NCBI RefSeq assembly: GCF_007995085.1
Contig: NZ_VOQS01000003.1
Coordinates: 2,356,001 to 2,420,000, forward strand
Reading direction: 5' to 3'
DNA from: Paraburkholderia azotifigens
GTDB taxonomy: Bacteria; Pseudomonadota; Gammaproteobacteria; Burkholderiales; Burkholderiaceae
DNA: 64,000 nucleotides
Shown: in pieces, positions 26,824 to 35,832 of the stretch
How the letters are laid out: each line of letters opens with the position of its first letter
How positions within the stretch are numbered: position 1 is the stretch's first letter
Notes under the pieces: model-generated
What the model was told of the DNA's origin: nothing
Seen by the model: only the letters and a program-made list of their open reading frames with translations
The model's database searches: none
Made by a program: the position numbers and the translations under genes

Positions 26824-27495
26824 TTACGGATTCCGCGCGCCTCTATCGTGCTGTTCGTCGCCGGGCAGCTCGCTGGTGCGCTGCCCACGAAACGCGGGCA
26901 GGCGCCAGCCGAACCGAAGTGAAGTGAGCCGTAGGGCGACGCATAGGAGTGTCGCGACCCATGGCGTCCACCACTGCGTCCAGTGCGCGTAAGAGAAAAG
27001 AACTTGCGCGCCCGCACCGGCGAGGGCAGCCGTGGCATAGATCTCGCGGTCCAGGATGGCCGGCAGACGCGAAAGCACGACGTCGCGCATGACACCGCCG
27101 CCTACGGCAGTCACGATACCCAGCAATACAGCGAGCTCCGCACTATGCCCAAAGCTCAGCGCCTTTTGTGCACCGGCTACAGAGAACAGGCCGAGTCCGA
27201 TTGCATCGAAGAAAAGGACCGGTTGCCGCAGACGGCGTACGGGGGCATACGCGAAGATCGCGACCGCGGACGCGAGCATCGAAGCCGCAAGATATCGCCA
27301 GTTCGAAAGCCCTGCTGGCGGGATCGCGCCAATGCAGACGTCGCGCAAGACTCCGCCGCCGCACGCCACCATGAAGGCGATGGACAAGATGCCGAACAGG
27401 TCGAGCCGCCTTTGGCGGGCAGCGACGGCTCCGCTGATGGCGAATGCGAACGTCCCAATCAGATCGAGGGCGAAGTAGGCCGCGTGCGAATTCAC
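26824..27495 (-). CDS. TRIC/UPF0126 family membrane channel
   Basis: About 223 residues from the GTG at 27495, whose last two bases share a GTGA overlap with the amidohydrolase stop; a further upstream ATG is less likely. Two repeats of three helices each carry the family glycine motifs, ACGGGVLRDVCIG and AVGGGVMRDVVLS. Bacterial TRIC homologues form trimeric potassium-selective channels. Coupled translation with an M20 hydrolase is curious and unexplained. Confidence 0.85.
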   Translation of the reverse strand: MNSHAAYFALDLIGTFAFAISGAVAARQRRLDLFGILSIAFMVACGGGVLRDVCIGAIPPAGLSNWRYLAASMLASAVAIFAYAPVRRLRQPVLFFDAIGLGLFSVAGAQKALSFGHSAELAVLLGIVTAVGGGVMRDVVLSRLPAILDREIYATAALAGAGAQVLFSYAHWTQWWTPWVATLLCVALRLTSLRFGWRLPAFRGQRTSELPGDEQHDRGARNP

Positions 27496-28760
27496 GCCGA
27501 GGGATCTCGCGCGTCGAACCAGGCCCCAGCCGCGCATAGCATCGCCTCGAGACCTGTACGCAGCGTGGGGTCGAGCACCGGCGCAAACCTGGGCGAATGG
27601 TTGCTGGGAATCTCGTTGAGCTTCTTCTCTTTCAACGCCGTTCTGTACATATCCGGATCAGTCCCGCCGATGAACCAGAACGCATACGGCACGCCCCATT
27701 CTCGTCCGAACACGCTGAAGTCCTCGCTCGCCGCTGCCGGGGGCGTTTCGTAGGCGCGCTCGCCAAAGTGCGCTTCAAACGCTGCGCGCACGCGCTCACT
27801 CGCCTCTGCGTCGTTGATCGTCAGCGGGTAGCTCGAGAGCGTCGTGAATTCTGGCTCGCGCGGTGCGTTGGAGGCAACGCATTCCGCGCAGCAGATGCGA
27901 CGGATCGCGCCTAACATGTACTCCCGCACGTCTTCGTCGAACGTGCGCATGTTGAGCTTGAGCGTCGCATCGTCGGGGATGATGTTCTCTTTTGTTCCCG
28001 CCTGCAGCGCGCCAATGGTTAGCACGGCACTATCGCGCGGCGAGATTTCCCGCGATACGATTGTCTGCAGACGCAGCGTTGTCGAAGCCGCCATAATGAC
28101 CGGATCGATCGACGTTTGCGGCTGCGATCCGTGCGAGCCGCGTCCGAACAGCTTCACCTTCAGACTGTCGCCTGCCGATAGGATCGTGCCGCTCCGATGG
28201 CCGACCGTGCCCGCCGCGCCAACCATGACGTGCTGGCCGAGGATAACGTCAGGCTTCGGGAAGCGTTCAGCCATGCCGTCCTCGATCATGCTGCGGGCGC
28301 CGCGCGCCACTTCCTCGCCTGGCTGAAAGACCGCCATCAGCGTCCCGCGCCAGGCGTCCCGATGCGCAGCCATCAGGTGCGTCACACCCATGAGCCAGGT
28401 CACGTGCATGTCGTGGCCGCACGAGTGCGCGACGCCCACTTCGATGCCTTCTTCGTCCTTCGCTCTCACCGTGCTTGCATACGGCAATCCCGTCGCTTCC
28501 GCCATCGGAAGCGCGTCCATGTCGGCGCGCAACATCACAGTCGGACCGTCGCCGTTGCGTAACACTGCCACGACGCCGGTCCCACCCACATCGCGCGTAA
28601 CGTCATAGCCGAGCTTTTCAACATAGTCCGCTGCAATGCGCGCGGTGCGCACCTCCTGCATCGACAGTTCGGGATGCTCGTGCAGGTCCTTGTAGATCGC
28701 TTCGAGCTCAGGCAAGAGGCTTTCGATGGCGTCCGTGGTCGTTTCCACCAATGCAGGCAT
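27492..28760 (-). CDS. M20D-family amidohydrolase (hippurate / IAA-amino-acid hydrolase type)
   Basis: 422 residues from the ATG at 28760 (MPALVETTTDA), with AAAGGA upstream. Metal-ligand motifs of M20D are visible: HEHPELSMQE, VAHSCGHDMHVTWL, and FQPGEEVARGARSM; a late SEDFSVFGR follows. These cytosolic enzymes split N-acyl amino acids such as hippurate. A candidate operator (28854-28870), similar to those at 19481 and 19623, lies about 95 bases upstream, linking this gene to the SDR/MFS region. Confidence 0.88.
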   Translation of the reverse strand: MPALVETTTDAIESLLPELEAIYKDLHEHPELSMQEVRTARIAADYVEKLGYDVTRDVGGTGVVAVLRNGDGPTVMLRADMDALPMAEATGLPYASTVRAKDEEGIEVGVAHSCGHDMHVTWLMGVTHLMAAHRDAWRGTLMAVFQPGEEVARGARSMIEDGMAERFPKPDVILGQHVMVGAAGTVGHRSGTILSAGDSLKVKLFGRGSHGSQPQTSIDPVIMAASTTLRLQTIVSREISPRDSAVLTIGALQAGTKENIIPDDATLKLNMRTFDEDVREYMLGAIRRICCAECVASNAPREPEFTTLSSYPLTINDAEASERVRAAFEAHFGERAYETPPAAASEDFSVFGREWGVPYAFWFIGGTDPDMYRTALKEKKLNEIPSNHSPRFAPVLDPTLRTGLEAMLCAAGAWFDARDPSA

Positions 28761-29821
28761 GATCAATCCTTTCAAATGTTCCGTTGCGGTGGTCGATGTC
28801 GCGTCGCACGCGCCGGTCGTCAGTGGAGTTTCAGTCTGGGACTTGTCTTGCGGCTGATCTGACCAATCAGCATCAAGAGAGCAGTGCAGAATCTGCCGAC
28901 CAGTGTTATCCGATGCATGCGATCGAGCGAAACATAAGACATCCGGGCGAGCCACCCCTTCACCCTCACACTTCGCATCAAGTTTTCCATCAAATTGCCT
29001 ACTGTCTCGAAGCGAGACAGAGTTACAAGATAACCATAGTCTTGATAGCAATAATCTGGAAGTTCCTCGTTCTCGACCCGACATCTCTTTGCTTTTTGGG
29101 TCGCTTTATCATCGCGGCAACGGACGTCGCCTCAGCCCTGCCAGGCCATACCGGGGAGCCACGGTTGATTACAAAACCCATTCCATCTGAGAGTGGTTAT
29201 CGGGTTAAACCAAATTGCCATACGCCCTTCTCGCGAACTTCACACTCGGTTTCCAGGTTCCTGAATGATGCGATGGCGTTCGTTGTTGAACGGTACCCGA
29301 ATCAGACACCGGACAAATACGAATTGCAGTATCGTGCGAACGGAGGGTGATTCCCGCGCCGCCCGGTTTCTTCGGCCCATGTAACGTCTTCAAGCTTCCG
29401 GTGTCAGGCACCAGCCAATCCTTTGCAGCCCTCATACTTCCGACAAGTGGACAATCGTGCCTCGCAGAGGCGTGCATCCCATCCGCACCGGCGCCGAGCG
29501 CTCCCTGCGCTTCGTTGGTTTTGACATTGAGGTGCCCCCTGTGATATTCGCAAACGCGACTTGACCGGGCGAATTCGGGCAGTCGGCCAGCGAAGCTACA
29601 CGAACGGCTGGTTGACTTTTGAAGCAGTCCGCGGGGACGCATTTTGAAGATTGCGTTTCTCCGAGAAAGCGGGAAAATGATCGGACCGAAACGGCTCATT
29701 AGTCGACAACAGCCGAGCGGTGGGGTAAACAGCTACCCATGCAAGTGAACGCTTTTGAACTGGCGGTACATCGAGATCAAAGAGAGAGTTTCCCGTTAGG
29801 TTATCGATACTGGAGCAGCGA
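28761..29821. other. Gene-poor stretch, 1.06 kb
   Basis: Apart from the palindrome at 28854-28870 nothing here supports a gene; frames on both strands lack signal peptides, domains or ribosome sites. The last 60 bases are the promoter region of the BON gene. Confidence 0.5.
28854..28870. promoter_or_regulatory. Palindromic operator copy 3, CTGATC-N5-AATCAG
   Basis: One arm mismatch. It shares CAATCA(A/G)CAT with the copies at 19481 and 19623, and the longer tail CATCAAGAG with copy 1. It lies upstream of the M20D gene on the other strand. Confidence 0.5.
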
Positions 29822-30175
29822 ATGAACGTAATCAGAACACTCAAGCTGGCTGGTGCTGCAATGATTGTGGTCGCTTCTGTCAATGCGTGGGCGCAGGGAA
29901 GCGAATCGGCCGCTGCCTCGACGGCAACGCAAGGGACGTCGAAGTCTGCCGTCAGGAAGGCGAATCGGGCATTAAGCAAAAAAGTGGCTCAGGCGCTTTC
30001 GAAGGGCGGTATCGATACTAAAGGCATTAATGTACTCGCCAAAGGCGGCGCCGTGACGCTCGCCGGAACCGTCGACGATCCGACGCAGATCGAGAAGGCG
30101 GGCTCAATAGCGAAGGGCGTTTCTGGCGTTACGTCTGTGAAGAACGCCCTGTCAATTCACGAAGGTGGACAGTAG
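29822..30175 (+). CDS. Exported BON-domain protein
   Basis: 117 residues. A signal peptide (about 1-25, ending NAWAQG) is followed by a low-complexity linker and one BON domain (about 55-115) with the KGGAVTLAGTVDDPTQIEKA and SGVTSVKNAL segments. BON proteins (OsmY-like) are periplasmic and often osmotic-stress induced. GGAG lies before the ATG and a terminator follows. Confidence 0.85.
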   Translation: MNVIRTLKLAGAAMIVVASVNAWAQGSESAAASTATQGTSKSAVRKANRALSKKVAQALSKGGIDTKGINVLAKGGAVTLAGTVDDPTQIEKAGSIAKGVSGVTSVKNALSIHEGGQ

Positions 30176-30183
30176 CAACGGTC

Positions 30184-30214
30184 GCCGGCTTAGACCTACC
30201 GACGGCCGGCTTTT
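30184..30214 (+). terminator. Rho-independent terminator of the BON gene
   Basis: GCCGGC at 30184-30189 pairs with GCCGGC at 30205-30210 and is followed by TTTT. It starts 8 bases after the BON stop codon. Confidence 0.65.
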
Positions 30215-30496
30215 CCGTCGCCCAAACCCCCTGGAGTATTGGGTGCTCGGTGTCGGTGGGTAGCCGGGCCGCCCGACCGCTCTGCATCCGTTACCTGCGG
30301 GTGAGCCTCCGATGACCCGACCGGCAGCAAGGGGCGGCTGCTTTTGGATCACTCATCTTCATTGCGCCATCTGATGGGTGCACGTAGCGGTTGAGTCGTG
30401 TCGATCCTGGCCCATTTGCCGCTCGGAATACATATTTTCGTTTGGAATCAGGGCTTCGTCGAGCGTTGAGTTGTGTGTGGCAGACCGCATACCGGC

Positions 30497-30516
30497 GGGA
30501 AGCATGCGTGCTTCCC
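30497..30516. repeat. Perfect 8-bp hairpin with TGCG loop
   Basis: GGGAAGCA, TGCG, TGCTTCCC. There is no T-run on either side, so it is not a standard terminator. Confidence 0.5.
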
Positions 30517-30778
30517 AGAGAGTTCCCCGCCGGTTGCTAACGATCACGAGTGGCGGGGATGTCGATGCGTCCGGCTTCGCGCCCGACGTTTTTTGCGCAT
30601 GAAAAATCGAGCGTGACCGCTGGGCGGCTGATCGCTACTGGGCAGTCGACGCGATCTTGCTGTGGCTCTGCGATTGCAGTCAGAAGGTGAAGGTGTCTGA
30701 GCTGTGAGCGGCTGATGCAACATGTCCAATGCTGGGTGGTTCGCGGGTAGGAGAGGTTTTACCCCGGCCCCTAATGCG

Positions 30779-30804
30779 CATAGTGGCCCCTGGGGTCCAC
30801 TATG
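30779..30804. repeat. 26-bp palindrome CATAGTGG-N10-CCACTATG
   Basis: Eight-base arms match exactly and the inner CCCC/GGG extends pairing toward the centre. No adjacent gene is close enough to assign an operator role. Confidence 0.55.
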
Positions 30805-31275
30805 CCATTTCCATTCTGTAGCCGACAAAATCGCCACCGAAGCGATTTGGCAGAGTCACCCGTACGCTCACCAGGCGTCTGTACGATACTCAACGAAGCC
30901 ATGGAAGCCGTGTATCAACGGCCGGTAGGTGCTCAGAACCCGCCGTCCGGCAGAGACGAGCGTGGATGGCTGAGAAGGGTCCGATTCCAGCCGATTTAGT
31001 ACGCTTCGGCTCGTGTCACTCGGATGCTCACCGTCTGCGTGACGAGCACTGATGGCGATTTCAGGGTAGATCGACACGGCGCATCTGGCCTAGCCGGAGG
31101 CGTTGAGCGGCATCGCGCTGACAGGGGCGGTCGTTGCGTGTCCCGGCGGAAATCCAGGCTGTTAGTACACTGGCGTGACCGGACGCTTCTCGTCCTTCGC
31201 GGGCTCACGGACTTGCCGGCTCACGTGCTTGTTCCGCCTGCTCTCTGCAGAGACTCAATCGGAAAAGGGGATGTT

Positions 31276-32289
31276 ATGGCAAAGAATGAAGTTGTCTGGG
31301 GAATCCTGGGCGCTGCGAAGATCAACGACAAGGTTGTCGTGCCCATGCACGGCGCGCCGAAGTGTCGGGTGAAGGGCATCGCGTCGCGATCTCCGGAAAA
31401 GGCTCGGGAAGCCGCAGCGAGATATGGTTTGAGTGTCGCTTACGACAGTTACGAGGCGCTCCTGGCGGACCCGGAAATCGACGCGGTATATATTCCGCTA
31501 CCCAATCACATCCACGTGGAATGGACGATCAAATCCGTCGAGGCGGGCAAGCACGTTCTGTGTGAGAAGCCGATCGGGCTCGATGCACAACAGGTTGAAC
31601 GACTCATCGCTGCACGCGACAGGAGCGGCCGATATGTACAGGAAGCCTTTATGGTTCGCACGCATCCGCAATGGTTGAAGGTGCGGACCTTGATCGACGA
31701 AGGCGCGATTGGCGAATTGCGGGCGGTGACGGGCGGCTTCACCTATAACAACACGAACCCTGACAATATCCGCAACCAGAGCGGACTGGGCGGCGGCGGT
31801 CTGCTCGATATTGGCTGCTATCCCATCACAACCTCACGCTTCATTACCAGGTCCGAGCCACAGCGCGTGGTTGCCCTGATGGAGCAGGATCCCGTATTCG
31901 ACGTGGACCGGCTTGGCTCGGTGATGATGGATTTCGACGGCGTGCAGGCGAGCTTCTTTTACTCGACGCAGACTCACCCGTATCAGCGGATGCAATTTCA
32001 CGGTACGAAGGGGCGGATCGAGGTCGAGATTCCATTCAATGCACCAAACGATCGACCTACGCGTCTGTTAGTGAGTGATAGCACAAGCGCCGGTGTCGGG
32101 ACTGATCGCTGGCTGGAACTCCCCGTGTGCGATCAATATGGCGTCGCGGCCGCCACGTTCGCGGAGGCGATATTGAGTGGAAGTCCGCAGGCTATTCCGC
32201 TAGAAGATGCGCGCGCAAATATGCGAGTGATCGACGCAGTGTTCCGCTCGGCTCGATCGGGTGCGTGGGAGAAAATTCTGGAACGTTGA
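31276..32289 (+). CDS. Gfo/Idh/MocA family oxidoreductase
   Basis: 337 residues from ATG at 31276, with AAGGGG upstream. The N-terminal Rossmann fold starts VVWGILGAAKIND; the EKP motif is in HVLCEKPIGLDAQQ, and GGGLLDIGCYPITTSRF carries the family's catalytic Asp/Tyr-type region. Members oxidise sugars, inositols or xylose-type substrates with NAD(P). No operon partner. Similar to 1,5-anhydrofructose or D-xylose dehydrogenases in overall layout; the substrate is unassigned. Confidence 0.87.
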   Translation: MAKNEVVWGILGAAKINDKVVVPMHGAPKCRVKGIASRSPEKAREAAARYGLSVAYDSYEALLADPEIDAVYIPLPNHIHVEWTIKSVEAGKHVLCEKPIGLDAQQVERLIAARDRSGRYVQEAFMVRTHPQWLKVRTLIDEGAIGELRAVTGGFTYNNTNPDNIRNQSGLGGGGLLDIGCYPITTSRFITRSEPQRVVALMEQDPVFDVDRLGSVMMDFDGVQASFFYSTQTHPYQRMQFHGTKGRIEVEIPFNAPNDRPTRLLVSDSTSAGVGTDRWLELPVCDQYGVAAATFAEAILSGSPQAIPLEDARANMRVIDAVFRSARSGAWEKILER

Positions 32290-32910
32290 GATGCATCAGT
32301 TTTAGCTAGCCGTCTGTACCGTGCCAGTGTCCGGGCTGCGCGGTGCAATTAGCGCGGTGACCGCCAGAATTGGTAGCTTTTAAAACTGAAATGCGCCAAT
32401 GTCTTTTGCTTCGCTTGGCCTGACAATCCCTCGCTGCGCAATGTGCAGCAAGGGATCACCGGAACCTGCGCCGGTGCACAGCCATAGCGCAACACCCGCC
32501 GTTTTGCCCGTGCACCGTATTCGACGCGTGCGCTATTGCCACCGCGACTGCCGTCAATGACCCGTCCATCGGAAAGACCGAACATGAAGTTGTGTCCGGT
32601 CGCCGGGCGCAGACGGGCGGCCGCGCGTCGCCAGCTGCTCACTTCGCCCCTGTACTCGATAAGCCGCTCGCCTGCGGGGATGGCTGCAAGGCAAATACGC
32701 CCTTGGCGTGTATAGGGGAGCGCCGTGGGCTGGGACGTCGTCGAGGAATAGCTTCCCCTCCCATCACCGCCTTATCGGGTAAAACCCTGGGTCTTATTCC
32801 ACAGGTCCGTCGACTCTGATATAAAGTGCGCTCCGTAGCTGATGACGTTTTAGCACGGCGATTTCTTGCATCGTTGGCAAGGTCGCCCGGACGTATCTGA
32901 AAGGAGTGGC
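32290..32910. other. Intergenic region before the ribose operon, with a SET pseudogene
   Basis: Holds the SET-domain remnant (32460-32727). The 90 bases before rbsK contain TATAAA at 32820-32825 and a partial palindrome GCTGATGACGTTTTAGC (32838-32854), which is weakly like a LacI/Cra-type operator and could be the site of the regulator at 38027. Confidence 0.4.
32460..32727 (-). pseudogene. SET-domain methyltransferase pseudogene
   Basis: On the minus strand one frame gives RRSPIHAKGVFALQ and, after a one-base loss, the next gives AIPAGERLIEYRGEVSSWRR and then GHNFMFGLSDGRVIDGSRGGNSAR. This is the order of a bacterial SET domain of about 150 residues. After NSAR the expected W-x-N-H-S-C-x-P-N-C motif, needed for activity, is absent. 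It has no start with a ribosome site. Clearly decayed rather than a sequencing slip. Confidence 0.7.
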
Positions 32911-33801
32911 ATGGCGCGCGTAGTGGTGGTGGGCAGCATCAACATGGACATGGTGGTCGTCACGGACACGTTTCCGCGTCTCGGCGAAACGCTGTTCGGC
33001 ACCGGCTTTTCGACGAGTCCGGGCGGCAAGGGCGCCAATCAGGCGGTTGCGGCGGCGCGCCTCGGCGCACAGGTGACGATGATCGGCCGCGTGGGCGCCG
33101 ACGCTTTCGGCGAACAGATGAAGGCGACGCTCGTGCGCGAAGGCGTCGACGTGAGCCATGTGACGACGGACCGCCAGGCGACGGGCATTGCATCGATTAC
33201 GCTGACGGGCGGCGACAACGCGATCGTCGTCGTGCCGGGCGCGAACTACGCGCTGTCGTCCGAAGACATCGACCGCGCCGCCGAAGCATTCGATCAGGCC
33301 GACATCGTGCTCGCGCAGCTCGAAGTGCCGTACGAGACCGTGCTGCACGCGGCGCGCCGCGCCAGGGAGCGCAATAAGCCGTTCTTCCTGAATCCCGCGC
33401 CCGCCGTCGCGCTCAGCGCCGAACTTCTCGATCTCGTCACGCTGCTCACGCCCAACCAGCACGAACTTGCGACCGCGTTGCAGACAACGGAAGAGCACTG
33501 GGCGGACGAACTCGCGCGTCGCCCTGCGGGCATTGCAATGACGGCCGGACAGGACGGCGTGTACTACGCGGATGAACACCGCAAGCTCGTGCACGCAGCG
33601 GGCTGCACGGTCAGCGCGGTCGACACGACGGGCGCAGGCGACACGTTCAACGGCGCGCTCGCCGCCTTCTGGCACCTCGGGATAGATGCAGCCGTGCGCC
33701 GCGCGAACGCTGCCGCCGCGCTGTCGGTCACGCGAGCAGGCGCGCAGGGCGGCATGCCGACGCTCGCCGAACTGGACAACTTTCTCGAGGCTCAAGCATG
33801 A
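32911..33801 (+). CDS. rbsK: Ribokinase
   Basis: 296 residues from the ATG at 32911 (MARVVVVGSINMDMV), behind AAAGGAG. PfkB-family motifs: GGKGANQAVAAARLG near the N-terminus and DTTGAGDTFNGALAAF with the catalytic Asp at about residue 240. It phosphorylates ribose to ribose 5-phosphate in the cytosol. First gene of rbsKDACB; its stop overlaps rbsD by ATGA. Confidence 0.95.
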   Translation: MARVVVVGSINMDMVVVTDTFPRLGETLFGTGFSTSPGGKGANQAVAAARLGAQVTMIGRVGADAFGEQMKATLVREGVDVSHVTTDRQATGIASITLTGGDNAIVVVPGANYALSSEDIDRAAEAFDQADIVLAQLEVPYETVLHAARRARERNKPFFLNPAPAVALSAELLDLVTLLTPNQHELATALQTTEEHWADELARRPAGIAMTAGQDGVYYADEHRKLVHAAGCTVSAVDTTGAGDTFNGALAAFWHLGIDAAVRRANAAAALSVTRAGAQGGMPTLAELDNFLEAQA

Positions 33802-34196
33802 AGAAGCAGGGACATCTGAATCGCGACATCGCGCGCGTGCTGGCGTCGATGGGCCACACCGACTGCCTCGTGATCGCGGATTGCGGTTTGCCAATTCCTG
33901 ATGGCGTCGAATGCATCGACGTGTCACTCGCGCTCAACGTGCCGAACTTTTTCGACGTGCTCGACACCGTGCTCGCCGATTTCAAGGCAGAGCGCGCCGT
34001 GTTCGCGGGCGAAGCCACGCAGCACAATGCGGCCGTCGTCGAATGCATGGAGCAGATGGCGTCGAACGGCATCGCCGTCGAACAGGTGCCGCACGAGGAA
34101 TTCAAGCAGCGTTCGCGCCTTGCGAAAGCGATTATCCGCACGGGCGAATGCACGCCTTACGCGAATGTGATTCTGCATTCCGGCGTCATCTTCTGA
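33798..34196 (+). CDS. rbsD: D-ribose pyranase
   Basis: 132 residues, beginning MKKQGHLNRDIARVLASMGH, with the catalytic His and Asp of the RbsD/FucU fold in the first 25 residues (HTDCLVIADCGLPIP). The C-terminus holds IRTGECTPYANVILHSGVIF, the family's last conserved block. It interconverts the pyranose forms of ribose. Overlaps rbsK by 4 bases. Confidence 0.95.
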   Translation: MKKQGHLNRDIARVLASMGHTDCLVIADCGLPIPDGVECIDVSLALNVPNFFDVLDTVLADFKAERAVFAGEATQHNAAVVECMEQMASNGIAVEQVPHEEFKQRSRLAKAIIRTGECTPYANVILHSGVIF

Positions 34197-34206
34197 GAGG
34201 CACTCC

Positions 34207-35712
34207 ATGGAAGTGTTGATGCAGGGCATCGGCAAGGCCTTCGGTCCCGTTCACGTGCTCGAGGGCGTCGATTTCCGTATCGGTGCGGGCGAGATCCACG
34301 CATTGATGGGTGAAAACGGCGCCGGCAAATCGACGCTGATGAAGATTCTGTGCGGCGTCTATCAGGCCGATGCGGGCAAGATCCTGATCGACGGCAACGC
34401 CGCACAGATCCGCAGCACGGTCGACGCAGAGCGCGCCGGCATCGCGATCATCCACCAGGAGCTGAACCTCATTGCGCAACTGACGGTGATGGAGAACCTC
34501 TTTCTCGGCCGCGAGCCGAGCCGGTTCGGCATCGTCGACAGCGCGAAAATGCGGCGCGATGCGCGCAAGTGGCTCGATCTGGTCGGCGCGCGCGACATCG
34601 ATCCGCAAACGGAAGCCGGCCAGCTTTCCATTGGGCGCCAGCAGCTCGTCGAAATCGCCAAGGCGCTGTCGCTCAACGCGCGCGTCGTCGTGATGGACGA
34701 GCCGACTGCCGCGCTGACCGACCGCGAGATCGACACGTTGTTCGAAATCATGCTGTCGTTGAAGTCGCGCGGTGTGGCCATCGTCTATGTGTCGCACCGG
34801 ATGGAGGAAATTTTCCGCATCTGCGACAAGATCAGCGTGCTGCGCGACGGTCATTTCGTCGGCGAACGCGCGATCAGGGACACGGGCTTCGATGAGATCG
34901 TCCGGCTGATGGTCGGTCGCGAACTCGGCGAGCGCTTTCCGAAGCGCCGGCACAAGCCAGGCGCCGTACGTTTGCAGGTCAAGGATCTCGCCGACGAAGG
35001 CAACATCAAGGGCGTCACGTTCGATGTGCGCGCGGGCGAAGTGCTCGGCATCGCCGGGTTGATGGGCGCGGGCCGCAGCGAAGTGCTGCGCACGCTGTTC
35101 GGCGCGAATCGCCGGACGGCTGGCTCGGTCACGCTCGACGGCAAGCCGCTCGACGTGCGCGATGCGTCGAGCGCGATCGCGGCGGGCATCGGCTTCGTCA
35201 CGGAAGACCGCAAAGGGCAGGGTCTCGTGCTCGGCATGTCGGTTCGCGAGAACGCGACGCTCGTGCATCTCGACAGCTACGCGAAGCTCGGTTTCGTCGA
35301 CAGCAAGGCGGAGCGCGCAGCCGTCGACGGTCTGATCGAACAGTTACGCGTGCGCACGCGCGATGCCGAGCTGGACGTCAAGTCGCTATCGGGCGGCAAC
35401 CAGCAGAAGGTGGTGTTCGCCAAGTGGCTGGCGCGGCCGCCGAAAGTGCTGCTGCTCGACGAGCCGACGCGCGGCGTCGACGTCGGCGGCAAGGCGGAGA
35501 TCTACACGATCATCAACCAGCTCGCGGAGCGGGGCGTAGCCATCGTGATGGTGTCGTCTGAATTGCCCGAAGTGCTGGCCATGAGCGACCGGATTCTCGT
35601 CATGCATCAGGGACGCCAGAGCGGTCTGTTCGATGCAGAAGGCGCGACGCAGGAACACATCATGACGGCGGCGGCAGGCGGCAACGCGGCGCCTGTGACG
35701 GTTGCCGCATAG
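34207..35712 (+). CDS. rbsA: Ribose ABC transporter, ATP-binding protein
   Basis: 501 residues with two ABC domains. The first has Walker A GENGAGKST, signature LSIGRQQLVEIAKAL and Walker B VVVMDEPTAAL. The second has a degenerate Walker A (GLMGAGRSE), the signature LSGGNQQKVVFAKWL and LLLDEPTRGVD. This asymmetry is typical of CUT2 sugar importers. Lies 10 bases after rbsD. Confidence 0.95.
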   Translation: MEVLMQGIGKAFGPVHVLEGVDFRIGAGEIHALMGENGAGKSTLMKILCGVYQADAGKILIDGNAAQIRSTVDAERAGIAIIHQELNLIAQLTVMENLFLGREPSRFGIVDSAKMRRDARKWLDLVGARDIDPQTEAGQLSIGRQQLVEIAKALSLNARVVVMDEPTAALTDREIDTLFEIMLSLKSRGVAIVYVSHRMEEIFRICDKISVLRDGHFVGERAIRDTGFDEIVRLMVGRELGERFPKRRHKPGAVRLQVKDLADEGNIKGVTFDVRAGEVLGIAGLMGAGRSEVLRTLFGANRRTAGSVTLDGKPLDVRDASSAIAAGIGFVTEDRKGQGLVLGMSVRENATLVHLDSYAKLGFVDSKAERAAVDGLIEQLRVRTRDAELDVKSLSGGNQQKVVFAKWLARPPKVLLLDEPTRGVDVGGKAEIYTIINQLAERGVAIVMVSSELPEVLAMSDRILVMHQGRQSGLFDAEGATQEHIMTAAAGGNAAPVTVAA

Positions 35713-35832
35713 CGATCGCACAGCTCGAAACCAAACGACATTGCAGCGCGACAAGCGCGTTACGGCAGCGCGCCGCGCATTCCCGATTCAATGGATCCGT
35801 CGAAAGCGACGAGACAACACGCGAGACACACC

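Larger units (their letters stand above)
30215..31275. other. Gene-free stretch, about 1 kb, with two hairpins
   Basis: No supported coding region. Two strong inverted repeats (30497-30516 and 30779-30804) are listed separately. The last 100 bases hold the leader of the oxidoreductase gene. Confidence 0.5.

Noticed and set aside
29205..29699. A 164-residue minus-strand frame in the gap before the BON gene
   Set aside because: Composition is random and no start signal is seen.
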